Below are positions 47,392 through 56,367 of a DNA stretch of 64,000 nt, in pieces. The first letter of the stretch is position 1. Each line of letters begins with the position of its first letter. The translations under genes and the position numbers were made by a program. The notes beneath the pieces are model-generated. The model saw only the letters and a program-made list of their open reading frames with translations. It did not search any database and had not been told where the DNA came from. The stretch is from the NCBI GenBank assembly GCA_019801415.1, contig JAHVJD010000001.1, positions 558,001-622,000 on the forward strand, written 5' to 3'. Origin of the DNA: Nocardioides marinus. Lineage in GTDB: Bacteria > Pseudomonadota > Alphaproteobacteria > Rhodobacterales > Rhodobacteraceae.

Positions 47392-48753
47392 ATGGCAAAA
47401 ACATCTTTCTCCTGCTCCGCCTGCGGAGCCAGCTTTTCGAAATGGTCGGGCCGCTGCGAGGGCTGCGGCGAGTGGAACACCATCAGCGAGGACAAGGGCC
47501 TGTCGTCCGGCCCCTCGAAGAAGTCGCTGGGCATCAAGCGCGGGCGCACGATCGAGCTGACGGACCTGTCGACCCGCGAAACCCCGCCACCGCGCAGCCT
47601 GTGCGGCGTGGGCGAGCTGGACCGGGTGCTGGGCGGCGGCCTGGTTGCGGCCTCGGCGATCCTGGTCGGCGGTGATCCGGGCATCGGCAAATCCACACTG
47701 TTGTTGCAGGCGGCGGCGCGCTTTGCCCAGAACGGGGTGAAGACCGTCTATGTCAGCGGCGAGGAAGCCTCGGCCCAGGTGCGGATGCGCGCGCAGCGGC
47801 TGGGGCTGGCGGATGCGCCGGTGCAGCTCGCGGCCGAGACCAACCTGCGCGACATCCTCACCACGCTTGAGGCGGAGAAGCCGCAGCTGGCCATCATCGA
47901 CTCGATCCAGACCATGTGGGCCGACCACGTCGACAGCGCCCCCGGCTCTGTCAGCCAGGTGCGCGCGGCGGCGCATGAGCTGACAACCTTTGCCAAGCGC
48001 CACGGCATTTCCATCATCATGGTCGGCCATGTCACCAAGGAGGGCCAGATCGCCGGCCCGCGCGTGGTGGAGCATATGGTCGACACCGTGCTCTACTTCG
48101 AGGGTGAGCGCGGCCACCAGTTCCGCATCCTGCGCGCCGTCAAGAACCGCTTCGGCCCCGCCGACGAGATCGGCGTGTTCGAGATGACCGGCGGCGGGCT
48201 GTCGGAGGTGGTGAACCCCTCGGCGCTGTTCCTGTCGGAGCGCGGCGAGCCGTCGCCCGGCTCGGTGGTGTTTGCGGGCATCGAGGGCACCCGGCCGGTG
48301 CTGGTCGAGATGCAGGCGCTGATCGCGCCCTCGCCGCATTCGCAGCCGCGCCGCGCCGTGGTGGGCTGGGATTCGTCACGGCTGGCGATGATCCTTGCGG
48401 TGCTGGAGGCGCGCTGCGGCATTCCCTTTGCCGGGTTGGATGTCTATCTGAACGTGGCCGGCGGCATGAAGATTTCCGAGCCTGCCGCCGACCTCGCCGT
48501 GGCGGCGGCGTTGCTGAGCGCCCGCGAGGACGTGGCGCTGCCCGCCGATACCGCGGTTTTTGGAGAAATTTCGCTGTCCGGCGCCCTGCGCCCGGCGCCG
48601 CAGACCGAAAACCGGTTGAAAGAGGCGCAAAAACTTGGTTTCACGGCGGCGATAGCCCCCAGCGGCGGCAAATCCATTGCGGTGACCGGCCTGAATCTGC
48701 GCCATACCACCGATCTTGCGGGATTTGTTGGCGAATTCTTCGGGGCCGGCTAA
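47392..48753 (+). CDS. radA: DNA repair protein RadA
   Basis: The 453-aa protein has the N-terminal zinc finger CSACGASFSKWSGRCEGC (about 8-25), a RecA-like ATPase with Walker A GGDPGIGKST (about 99-108), the RadA-specific KNRFG motif, and a Lon-protease-like C-terminal domain ending in IAPSGGKSIAVTGL. It helps branch migration in homologous recombination. It is followed by cvpA after 42 bases. Confidence 0.97.
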   Translation: MAKTSFSCSACGASFSKWSGRCEGCGEWNTISEDKGLSSGPSKKSLGIKRGRTIELTDLSTRETPPPRSLCGVGELDRVLGGGLVAASAILVGGDPGIGKSTLLLQAAARFAQNGVKTVYVSGEEASAQVRMRAQRLGLADAPVQLAAETNLRDILTTLEAEKPQLAIIDSIQTMWADHVDSAPGSVSQVRAAAHELTTFAKRHGISIIMVGHVTKEGQIAGPRVVEHMVDTVLYFEGERGHQFRILRAVKNRFGPADEIGVFEMTGGGLSEVVNPSALFLSERGEPSPGSVVFAGIEGTRPVLVEMQALIAPSPHSQPRRAVVGWDSSRLAMILAVLEARCGIPFAGLDVYLNVAGGMKISEPAADLAVAAALLSAREDVALPADTAVFGEISLSGALRPAPQTENRLKEAQKLGFTAAIAPSGGKSIAVTGLNLRHTTDLAGFVGEFFGAG

Positions 48754-48795
48754 AGTCGCAAAAAATTTGATATCGCAGGCAAACGGGCGAGGGAC

Positions 48796-49350
48796 ATGGA
48801 AGGTTTCACAATCATCGACGGGGTCGTGGCCCTTGTCATCGTCGTATCGGCATTGCTGGCCTATTCTCGCGGCTTCGTACGCGAGGCCATGGCCATCGCC
48901 GGCTGGGTTGCCGCCGGTGTGCTGGCGTTCATCTTTGCGCCGCAGGTCGAGCCGCTGATGGCCGAGATCCCGGTGGTGGGCGAGTTCATCGCCGACAGCT
49001 GCGAGATCTCGATCATTGCTGCCTTCGCCGCGGTGTTTGCGCTGGCGCTGATCGTGGTCTCGTTCTTCACACCGCTGTTTTCGACGCTGGTGCAGCGGTC
49101 TGCCCTGGGCGGGCTGGACCAGGGCGCGGGCTTCTTCTTTGGCGTGCTGCGCGGCATTCTTTTGGTGGCGATCGCGTTCTTCGTCTACAACGTGGTGATG
49201 ACCGGCCAGAATTTCACGATTGTTGACGAGAGCCGCTCGGCACGGGTGTTCGAGCGACTGATCGGCAAGATCGAAGAGCGCAACCCCGAGCAGGCCCTGG
49301 GCTGGATCGAAAGCCAATACGTGGCGCTGACCAGCGCCTGCGACCAGTAA
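48796..49350 (+). CDS. cvpA: CvpA-family membrane protein
   Basis: The 184-aa protein has four hydrophobic segments (about 5-25, 33-50, 68-92 and 112-135) and the family start FTIIDGVVALVIVVSALLAYSRGFVREAMAIAGW. CvpA is needed for colicin V production and envelope stress tolerance in enterobacteria and is usually next to purF. Here a Hint-type gene and a control region separate them. GAGGGAC precedes the ATG, and a strong terminator follows. Confidence 0.93.
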   Translation: MEGFTIIDGVVALVIVVSALLAYSRGFVREAMAIAGWVAAGVLAFIFAPQVEPLMAEIPVVGEFIADSCEISIIAAFAAVFALALIVVSFFTPLFSTLVQRSALGGLDQGAGFFFGVLRGILLVAIAFFVYNVVMTGQNFTIVDESRSARVFERLIGKIEERNPEQALGWIESQYVALTSACDQ

Positions 49351-49380
49351 ACCAACACAGCAGCAGCCTGGCTGTGACAC

Positions 49381-49411
49381 GGCGGGTGCCCATGGGGCGC
49401 CCGCCTTTTTT
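49381..49411 (+). terminator. Terminator after cvpA
   Basis: GGCGGGTGCCC and GGGCGCCCGCC pair over 11 bp with one G-T wobble and an ATG loop, followed by six T. Confidence 0.92.
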
Positions 49412-49434
49412 GTGGCGACAAAGCACTCACACAG

Positions 49435-49443
49435 TTATCCACA
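49435..49443 (+). promoter_or_regulatory. DnaA box, exact consensus
   Basis: TTATCCACA occurs 38 bases before the CtrA-type site and 296 bases before the Hint gene. A lone copy can occur by chance in 64 kb, but its nearness to a CtrA motif is notable. Confidence 0.5.
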
Positions 49444-49480
49444 GCCAAAACAAGCACTTCCTTAACCGCTTGCCGCAACG

Positions 49481-49496
49481 TTAACCTTTTGTTAAC
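49481..49496 (+). promoter_or_regulatory. CtrA-type binding site
   Basis: The sequence matches TTAA-N7-TTAAC exactly (TTAACCTTTTGTTAAC), the full CtrA site of alphaproteobacteria. It lies about 245 bases before the Hint gene start in an otherwise gene-free region. Roseobacters use CtrA for motility and gene transfer agent control. Confidence 0.7.
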
Positions 49497-49738
49497 CACA
49501 GAGAATCGTGATTCTGCCTGCGCCGGGAGAAGGCGCGCAATCTCCCCTGTCGCGGGAAAAATCCTCAGCCTGCGGGGGGAAAAGGTTAACATCCGCGGCG
49601 GAATCGGCGTTTTTTCCACCGGAATCCCGGCGCGTCCCGGAAGGGGCCGCACAGCTGCCCCAATTTGGTCCCAATTCGGGGGCGATATGGCTTCAACGGC
49701 AGGACGCCGGGTCACGACGCTTCAGAAGGGACGAAACA
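49497..49738 (+). other. Leader region of the Hint gene
   Basis: This gene-free stretch follows the CtrA site. It has a TTAAC half-site at about 49586 and a purine-rich ribosome binding site AGAAGGGACGAAACA directly before the ATG. A long open frame on the same strand begins at 49508, but its upstream part has no binding site and does not look like coding sequence. Confidence 0.45.
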
Positions 49739-50431
49739 ATGCAGCTGGATCACGTTACAAGCTTTGCTGACTTTCAGCCGGTTGACGCACTGCTGCTGAC
49801 CAATCCGCTGCCGCAAACCGCCGCCCCGGCTGCCAAGCGCGCCCGTCCGCGCAGCGGCGGCTTCCTGCCCGATACGCTGGTCGAGACCGAAGAAGGTTTC
49901 AAGCAGGCCCGCGACATCAAGCCCGGCGACAAGGTGTTTACCTTTGATGGCGGCGCGCAGGAAGTCAAAGCGGTGAAACACGCGGTGCCGCGCCTGACCA
50001 CCTGCATGCATGTTCCGGCCGGTGCCCTTGGCAACGACACCGACCTGATGCTGCCTTCGGACCAGAAGGTGGTTCTGGAGATGGACACCGCCGAGCGCCT
50101 GTTCGGCCTGCCCGTCGTGGTGACCAAGCTGATCGCCCTGGCCGGTTACAAGGGCATCACCCCGGCCGCGCCGGAACGCCTCGGCCGCATCCACTTCGAA
50201 TTCGAAGAAGAAGAACTGGTCTGGGCCGAATGCGGCATGCTGCTGCCTGCCGGGGACGTCGCCGAGGACAGCGCCTTTCACCAGCTGTCGCTGAGCGAAA
50301 CCCGCCAGGTTCTGGCCAGCGACGAAGGCCGCGCCCTGGCCGAAACCGGCATGGGCGAGGTCGATGCCCGCCTGCCCGGCCCGATGAACAACTTGCTGGA
50401 CAACCTTCTGGATCGCATCCTGGCGGCCTGA
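49739..50431 (+). CDS. Hint-domain-like protein lacking the catalytic cysteine
   Basis: The 230-aa protein has a short N-terminal lead (1-35) and then a hedgehog/intein-like fold: GGFLPDTLVETEEGFKQARDIKPGDKVFTFDGGAQEVKAVKHAV (about 37-82), followed by LPSDQKVVLEMDTAERLFG, which matches the later Hint block. Active Hint domains begin with Cys or Ser followed by xxGTxI; here the position reads FLPDT. Autocleavage is therefore unlikely. It has no signal peptide. It lies behind a CtrA-type box and ahead of a strong terminator. Confidence 0.8.
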   Translation: MQLDHVTSFADFQPVDALLLTNPLPQTAAPAAKRARPRSGGFLPDTLVETEEGFKQARDIKPGDKVFTFDGGAQEVKAVKHAVPRLTTCMHVPAGALGNDTDLMLPSDQKVVLEMDTAERLFGLPVVVTKLIALAGYKGITPAAPERLGRIHFEFEEEELVWAECGMLLPAGDVAEDSAFHQLSLSETRQVLASDEGRALAETGMGEVDARLPGPMNNLLDNLLDRILAA

Positions 50432-50498
50432 TTTCGCGCGGCGCTCACCCCACCCCCACCACCCAGCCGCGCCAAGATGATGGTTTGTCCCTGCCTCT

Positions 50499-50527
50499 GG
50501 CCCGCAGTTCGCTGCGGGCCTTTTTTT
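50499..50527 (+). terminator. Terminator after the Hint-like gene
   Basis: GGCCCGCAG, a TTCG tetraloop and CTGCGGGCC form a 9-bp stem, followed by seven T. Confidence 0.95.
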
Positions 50528-50869
50528 CGACAGCCGTCAGGCTGCCCGCTTCTGCCGCGCCCAGACGCCGCAGCGCAGAAGGGATGTGTGATCCTTTGAT
50601 GACAGCGCCCTGGAAAGGCACTATGTGAGGGCCGGAACAGGAAACGGATTCGGAGCCTCAGCCCTTGCCGCTGCTGCACGCCTGCCTAAGTGATGATGAG
50701 CCGACGCGCCACGCGCGCGCAGCCATGGACGCAGCTGGCCATCGGGGCCAGGCCCGTACAGCAGCCGGCGACCGCTTGACACCCCTGCCCTGGGCTGTGT
50801 CACACAGGTGCCCAAGCCGCTTCCAGCAGCAGTCGAACAGCAGAGCCTAAGTGGGATTGGAGCCAGCCA
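50528..50869 (+). other. Upstream region of purF
   Basis: No gene is supported in these 342 bases. GGAGCC lies 8 bases before the purF ATG. I looked for a purine riboswitch or a PUR-box-like repeat and saw none that I trust. Confidence 0.45.
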
Positions 50870-52390
50870 ATGTGCGGGATTTTGGGGATCGCAAGCCGGG
50901 ATACGGATGTCTTTGCGGAGATACATGACGGGCTCTTGATGCTTCAGCACCGCGGCCAGGACGCGGCCGGCATCGTCACCTACACCGGCGAGTTCTTCCG
51001 CGAGCGCAAGGCAAACGGTCTCGTCAAGGATGTCTTCGGTCCGCAGGATGCCGAGACCCTGACCGGACGGGTCGGCATGGGCCACGTGCGCTATCCCACC
51101 GCAGGCTCGCTGAGCGCGGCCGAAGCCCAGCCCTTCTTCGTCAACGCGCCCTATGGCATCTATCTGGTTCACAACGGAAATATCACCAACACCGCCGAGC
51201 AGCGCGAGAAGGTGACCGGCAAGTACAGCCGCCATCTGCGCACCACCTCGGACTCGGAAATCCTGCTGAACGTGCTGGCCGACAAGGTCGCGGACGCGAT
51301 CAAGGTCAACGGCAACGCGGATCCGATCCGCAACATCTTTGCCGGCGTCAAGATGACCATGGAACGGGTGCAGGGCGCCTATTCGGTTCTGTGCATGATT
51401 GCCGGCGTCGGCATGCTGGCCTTCCGCGACCCGCACGGCATCCGGCCGCTGTCGCTGGGCAAGCGCCCCGCGCAGGGCGAAGGGGATGACTACTGCGTGG
51501 CCTCCGAGGACGTGGCCTTTGGCATCAACGGCTTTGAGAAGGTCCGCGATGTGAAACCGGGCGAAGCGATCCTGATCGACCTGGACGGCAAGATGCACAC
51601 CTTCCAGGCGGTCGAGGGCAAGCTCACCCCCTGTATTTTTGAATACGTGTACCTGGCGCGCCCTGATTCGATGCTGGACGGGGTTTCGGTCTACAAGACC
51701 CAGCTCCGCATGGGCCAGGCGCTGGCCAAGCAGATCCAGGAATCGGGCCTGGAAATCGACAGCATCATCCCGGTGCCTGATTCGGCGCGCCCCGTGGCGC
51801 TGGAAGTGGCGAACGCGACCGGCATCCGCTACCGCGAGGGGCTGGTGAAGAACCGCTATGTCGGCCGCACCTTCATCATGCCCGGCCAGGCCGAGCGGCA
51901 GAAATCGGTGCGGCGCAAGCTCAACGCGATTCCGCTGGAGTTCAAGGACCTGAACGTGCTGCTGATCGACGATTCGATCGTGCGCGGCAACACCATCAAG
52001 AAGATCGTGCAGATGTGCCGCGAGGCAGGCGCCAAGAAGGTCTACATCGCCTCCGCCTCGCCGCCGGTGAAATACCCGAACGTCTATGGCATCGACATGC
52101 CCACCAAGCATGAGCTGATCGCAAATGGCCTGTCCATCGAAGAAATCCGCGATGAACTGGGCGCCGACGGGCTGTTCTACCAGAAGCTCGAAGACCTGAT
52201 CTGGGCGGCGCAGGAAGGCAACCCGGACATCCAGGGCTTTGACTGTTCCTGCTTTGACGGCAACTACGTCACCGGTGTGACCGAAGACTACCTGGCGGCG
52301 CTGGAAGGCAGCAGCCGCGTCAGCGCCAAGATCAAGGACATGCCGGTGCCCGGCGCCTCGTGGAACGCGTCCAAGCTGGCGCAGGGCTGA
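50870..52390 (+). CDS. purF: Amidophosphoribosyltransferase
   Basis: The 506-aa enzyme makes phosphoribosylamine, the first step of purine synthesis. The sequence begins MCGILGI, so Cys2 becomes the N-terminal nucleophile of the glutaminase domain after Met removal, without a propeptide. The glutaminase region includes GHVRYPTAG and the PRPP motif is VLLIDDSIVRGNT (about 363-375). The end GFDCSCFDGNYVTG resembles the E. coli type, without iron-sulfur cysteines. Confidence 0.97.
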   Translation: MCGILGIASRDTDVFAEIHDGLLMLQHRGQDAAGIVTYTGEFFRERKANGLVKDVFGPQDAETLTGRVGMGHVRYPTAGSLSAAEAQPFFVNAPYGIYLVHNGNITNTAEQREKVTGKYSRHLRTTSDSEILLNVLADKVADAIKVNGNADPIRNIFAGVKMTMERVQGAYSVLCMIAGVGMLAFRDPHGIRPLSLGKRPAQGEGDDYCVASEDVAFGINGFEKVRDVKPGEAILIDLDGKMHTFQAVEGKLTPCIFEYVYLARPDSMLDGVSVYKTQLRMGQALAKQIQESGLEIDSIIPVPDSARPVALEVANATGIRYREGLVKNRYVGRTFIMPGQAERQKSVRRKLNAIPLEFKDLNVLLIDDSIVRGNTIKKIVQMCREAGAKKVYIASASPPVKYPNVYGIDMPTKHELIANGLSIEEIRDELGADGLFYQKLEDLIWAAQEGNPDIQGFDCSCFDGNYVTGVTEDYLAALEGSSRVSAKIKDMPVPGASWNASKLAQG

Positions 52391-52524
52391 CGCTCGCCCA
52401 TGGCTGACGCGGGGGTTTGAACTTTCGCGCGCGTCGGCGTATGAGGGCGACAACACGGCAATAGGGAGGCGCTGGCCGCGATGGTCCGCGCCTTTTCCTA
52501 TGCCTTCTGACGAAAGGCCTCTTC

Positions 52525-53088
52525 TTGGATCCGCATCTTGCCCGCATGCTGAGTTCTCCGCGCAAGTGCCGCTGCTGCGGCGCCACCTTTGCGCAACTTC
52601 TCAGCCTCAGCTGTGACAGGCCCGATGTCTGCCCCGAGGATATGGAGGTCGAGGACAATTCAGCGGTTCTGGCCACCCGCGGTGACATCCTGACCGAAGA
52701 TTTCTGCCGCCTGGGTGATCTGCGCTTCATCCGCGCGGTGCTGGCGGTGCCGCTGACCAACAGTCGCGGCGAGGAATTCGTGCTGGGCACCTGGGCCAGC
52801 CTCAGCCGCGATGATTTTGACGCCTACCTCGACCTGTTCGAGATGCGCGAAGCGGACAAGCTTGGCGATCGTCCGGCCTGGCTGGCCAATGCGATTCCGC
52901 CGGATCTGGCGCTGCCCGCCGGCTGCATGCTGGAGATGCGCCCCGAAGGCCAGTACCCGGAGCTGAAGGTGAGCGAGCAAGGCCACCCGCTGTTCCCCTT
53001 GCAGCGCGACGGGGCCTCGCTGGAGGAGCTGCTGGAGCTGCTCTATGCCTATGGACACGACCTGCCTTCGCTGGTCTATGATGCCTGA
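52525..53088 (+). CDS. DUF2199 protein with N-terminal zinc-ribbon cysteines
   Basis: The 187-aa protein has Cys-rich residues CRCCG near the N-terminus and the DUF2199 pattern DRPDVCPEDMEVEDNSAVLATRGDILTEDFCRLGDLRFIRAVLAVPL, then LGTWASLSRDDFDAYLDLF. Function is unknown. The frame starts at TTG (52525) behind GAAAGG; an ATG at 52546 is the alternative but has no binding site. It lies 134 bases after purF. Confidence 0.82.
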   Translation: MDPHLARMLSSPRKCRCCGATFAQLLSLSCDRPDVCPEDMEVEDNSAVLATRGDILTEDFCRLGDLRFIRAVLAVPLTNSRGEEFVLGTWASLSRDDFDAYLDLFEMREADKLGDRPAWLANAIPPDLALPAGCMLEMRPEGQYPELKVSEQGHPLFPLQRDGASLEELLELLYAYGHDLPSLVYDA

Positions 53089-53261
53089 GCGCCGCTGAAC
53101 GGCCCGGCGTCGGCGTCTTTCCACCCAGTCCCCCTCCCCGGTTCGCGGCTTCCTGCCGAAGCGGGCGGGCGTATGCCGCACACCCTTGCCGCCCAACCGC
53201 CGAGCCGTCACACACGCCCCGACAGAGATCCACCTGTGATGGCCTTTTGGGGAAGGACGAC

Positions 53262-53534
53262 ATGGCAAATTCAGATACCACAGCCCGCACCTCTGCCAAG
53301 GTCGCCGGGCTTGCAACACAGAGCAATGCGGTGAACCGCAACAACCTGAGCCTGCTGGGGCTGTACGGTCCCGAGGACAGCATGACGGCGCTGGTGCGGC
53401 TGCCCTCCGGGCGGACCCGCACGGTGCAGCGTGGCAGCCGCCTGTCGGCGGGCCAGGTGGTCGCGATCGACGCGCGCGGGCTGGTGCTGAGCAGCCGTGG
53501 CGGTACCAAGCTGCTGGAGATGCCGGGCTCCTGA
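53262..53534 (+). CDS. Stand-alone PilP-like domain protein
   Basis: The 90-aa protein contains NRNNLSLLGLYGPEDSMTALVRLPSGRTRTVQRGSRLSAGQVVAID (about 25-70), which resembles the PilP/GspC homology-region fold found at the C-terminus of larger envelope proteins of this order. Here it has no membrane anchor or signal peptide. GGAAGG precedes the ATG at 53262. No pilus or type II secretion genes are nearby. Confidence 0.65.
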   Translation: MANSDTTARTSAKVAGLATQSNAVNRNNLSLLGLYGPEDSMTALVRLPSGRTRTVQRGSRLSAGQVVAIDARGLVLSSRGGTKLLEMPGS

Positions 53535-53688
53535 GCCGTCGGCCGACACCGACCACCGCCGAAGGCCGCGCGATGGCAGCGGCCGTGCGCGGAAAATCTG
53601 ACAGGCGCTGCCATAAATCGGCCCGGCAGCCGCGGCGCGCTGTCAGCGCCCCTTGACCTGCCTGCGCCCGCGGACCACAAGGTGGCCC

Positions 53689-54336
53689 ATGACAGATAAG
53701 ATCGCTCTCATCACCGGTGCCTCGCGCGGACTGGGCAGTGCCCTGGCCGAAGCCTTGGCTCCCACCCATCACATCGTCGCCGTGGCCCGCACCACCGGCG
53801 CTCTGGAAGAGCTCGACGACCGCATCAAGGCGGCCGGCGGCAGTGCCACGCTGGCGCCGATGGACATCACCGTGCCCGAAGCGATGGCGACCCTGTGCCG
53901 GGGTATCCATGACCGCTGGGGCAAGCTGGACCTGTGGCTGCACACCGCCATCCATGCCACCGCGCTGTGCCCGGCGCCGTCGGTCGCCCCCAAGGACTGG
54001 ACCAAGGCGCTGGCGGTCAATGCCACCGCGACGTCGGTGCTGATCCCCTATGTGGCGCCGCTGCTGGGCCAGTCGGGCCGGGCCGTGTTCTTTGACGACC
54101 CGAAAGCCGGCGAGAAGTTCTATGGCACCTATGGCGCGACCAAGGCGGCGCAGATGGCGCTGGCCCGCAGCTGGCAGGCCGAGACGGAACGCACCGGCCC
54201 GCAGGTCCGCATTCTGGAGCCGCGCCCGATGGCCACCGCGCTGCGCGCCCGCTTTCACCCCGGCGAAGATCGCGCAGCCCTGGCCAGCATCCAGGACGAG
54301 GCGCAGCGCCTGCTGCCCGAAATCCTGGCCGACTGA
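53689..54336 (+). CDS. SDR-fold protein with altered active site
   Basis: The 215-aa protein has the short-chain dehydrogenase dinucleotide motif TGASRGLGSALAEAL, the structural NATA motif (VNATAT) and YGATK with the catalytic Tyr and Lys. The serine expected 13 residues before the Tyr is replaced (VFFDDPKAGEKFYGTYGATK), so activity may be changed or lost. The substrate is unknown. AAGGTGG precedes the ATG at 53689. Confidence 0.85.
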   Translation: MTDKIALITGASRGLGSALAEALAPTHHIVAVARTTGALEELDDRIKAAGGSATLAPMDITVPEAMATLCRGIHDRWGKLDLWLHTAIHATALCPAPSVAPKDWTKALAVNATATSVLIPYVAPLLGQSGRAVFFDDPKAGEKFYGTYGATKAAQMALARSWQAETERTGPQVRILEPRPMATALRARFHPGEDRAALASIQDEAQRLLPEILAD

Positions 54337-54669
54337 CGACCACACATCTGGCCTGCCCGCCGCCCCCTTCCCGGGGCGGCGCGCGGCCCAAGGGGCGACC
54401 CTGCTTGCATGATGCGACACCGGGATGCGGTCCCTGTCCCGCAGGGGTGCTAGCCACCGGCCAAGCGGCTGGTCTCCCTCCCTCTTCCCTTCCCCGCGTG
54501 ACGCCCGTTTTCGACTGTCTTCGCCCTGCCTGCGACCGCCCCGCGGCCCAGTCTGTTGCCTCTCTGCCCGTCTTGGGGATCGATCCGGCGCGGCGGCGCG
54601 AAAGGCTTGCCCCGTCCCGGCGCAGGTCCTATTCAATCGCAAACCCGGCAAAAGACGGCAGGCAGACCC
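54337..54669. other. Intergenic stretch before surE
   Basis: No gene is supported in these 333 bases. They hold GC-rich inverted stretches (CCCCTTCCCGGGGCG around 54364) that may end the SDR transcript, and presumably the surE promoter, which I cannot place. Confidence 0.4.
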
Positions 54670-55476
54670 ATGCGCATCCTGATTACCAACGACGACGGCA
54701 TCAGCGCCCCCGGGCTGGCCGTACTGGACACCATCGCCCGACAGGTTGCAGGCCCGGACGGCGAGGTCTGGTGCGTGGCACCGGCGTTCGAGCAATCAGG
54801 CGTTGGCCATTGCATCAGCTACACCCGTCCGACCATGCTCAGCCAGCTGGACAGCCGCCGCTTTGCCGCCGAAGGCTCGCCCGCGGACTGCGTGCTGGCG
54901 GGCTTGCACGTGGTGATGCGGGATGCGCGGCCCGATCTGGTGCTGTCGGGGGTGAACCGGGGCAACAACTCGGCAGAGAACGCGCTGTATTCCGGCACGC
55001 TGGGCGGGGCGATGGAGGCCGCGCTGCAGGGCATCCCGGCGATGGCGCTGTCGCAATATTACGGCCCCGCCAACCGCGACACCGCTGATCCGTTCGAGGC
55101 CGCCGCCGTACATGGCGCAGCGCTGGTTCAGAAGATCCTGCGCCAGATGCCCGAAGACCGGCAGGATTACCGGCTGTTTTACAACATCAATTTCCCGCCC
55201 GTGCCCGCTGCCGCGGTGAAGGGCGTGCGCGCGGCCACCCAGGGGTTCCGCTCGGGCACCGGCTTCAGTGCCGAGGAACAAGTCTCGCCCACCGGGCGCC
55301 GTTGCCTCTGGGTGCGCGGTGGCAACCAGCAGGTGGAAACCGCGCCCGGCACGGATGCGGCGCTGAACATGGCCGGTTATATCTCCGTCACCCCGATGCG
55401 CGCGGATCTGACCGCCCATGACGCGATGGAGGCCCTGCAGGCGATCGAAACCGACGGTGAGAGACTCGGCGCATGA
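54670..55476 (+). CDS. surE: 5'/3'-nucleotidase SurE
   Basis: The 268-aa phosphatase begins [15 protein letters not shown], with the metal-binding Asp pair in NDDG, and has [28 protein letters not shown]. It hydrolyses nucleoside monophosphates and is linked to stress survival. Its stop overlaps the pcm start (ATGA). In gammaproteobacteria the order surE-pcm-nlpD-rpoS is familiar; here the first three genes are kept. Confidence 0.96.
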   Translation: MRILITNDDGISAPGLAVLDTIARQVAGPDGEVWCVAPAFEQSGVGHCISYTRPTMLSQLDSRRFAAEGSPADCVLAGLHVVMRDARPDLVLSGVNRGNNSAENALYSGTLGGAMEAALQGIPAMALSQYYGPANRDTADPFEAAAVHGAALVQKILRQMPEDRQDYRLFYNINFPPVPAAAVKGVRAATQGFRSGTGFSAEEQVSPTGRRCLWVRGGNQQVETAPGTDAALNMAGYISVTPMRADLTAHDAMEALQAIETDGERLGA

Positions 55477-56120
55477 GCGGACCCGACGCCGAAACCAAGA
55501 TGCAGTTCCTGTACTCGGTCCGCTCGCGCGGGGTGACCGACGCCTCCGTGCTGGAGGCGATGGAGGAGATCGACCGCGGCTTGTTCCTGCGCGGGCTGTT
55601 CGCCGAACGCGCCTATGAGGACGTGCCGCTGCCGATTGCCTGCGGTCAGACCATCTCGCAGCCTTCGGTGGTGGGCATGATGACCCAGGCGCTGCAGGTC
55701 AGCCCCCGCGACAAGGTTCTGGAGGTCGGCACCGGCTCGGGGTACCAGGCCGCAATCCTGTCGAAGCTGGCGCGCCGGGTCTATACCATCGACCGGCACG
55801 CGCGGCTGGTGCGCGAGGCGCGGGCGGTGTTCGAGCAGCTTCAGCTGGCCAATGTGACCTCGCTGGTTGGCGATGGCAGCCACGGCTTGCCGGATCAGGC
55901 GCCTTTTGACCGCATCATCGTCACTGCCGCCGCCGAGGACCCGCCCGGCCCGCTGCTCGCCCAGCTGAAGACGGGCGGCATCATGGTGCTGCCGGTTGGG
56001 CAGTCCGACCACGTGCAGACCCTGATCCGCGTTCGCAAGACTGAAGACGGGCTGGAATATGACGAGCTGCGCCCGGTGCGCTTCGTGCCCTTGCTGGAAG
56101 GGCTCGGCAAGGAAGTCTGA
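55473..56120 (+). CDS. pcm: Protein-L-isoaspartate O-methyltransferase
   Basis: The 215-aa SAM-dependent enzyme repairs isoaspartyl damage. It has the substrate-region [22 protein letters not shown], motif [16 protein letters not shown] and motif [18 protein letters not shown]. It is translationally coupled to surE. The length is normal for the bacterial family. Confidence 0.96.
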   Translation: MSGPDAETKMQFLYSVRSRGVTDASVLEAMEEIDRGLFLRGLFAERAYEDVPLPIACGQTISQPSVVGMMTQALQVSPRDKVLEVGTGSGYQAAILSKLARRVYTIDRHARLVREARAVFEQLQLANVTSLVGDGSHGLPDQAPFDRIIVTAAAEDPPGPLLAQLKTGGIMVLPVGQSDHVQTLIRVRKTEDGLEYDELRPVRFVPLLEGLGKEV

Positions 56121-56367
56121 CCGCGACGCGGGCCGCCAGTTCCCGGTCTGTCACGGCAAGGGCAGCCCGCGTCCCGCGACCGCTGCCGCATGCCTCTGCC
56201 GCCGCGATGCCCGGACCGGTCACATTTTCTCCAGCTGGTTTGATATTCCCCCGCGGGCCACGTATCATGCCGGCGGATTTCAGCCGGCCGCCCGGCGGCA
56301 TGGGCTATAATGATTGACGCGAGAGAATCCCCGCGAAAAAGGGGAGGCGTGTTTTGAGGAGAGCAAG

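Noticed and set aside
50528-50869. Purine riboswitch before purF
   Set aside because: I could not find the conserved three-way-junction pattern by eye.
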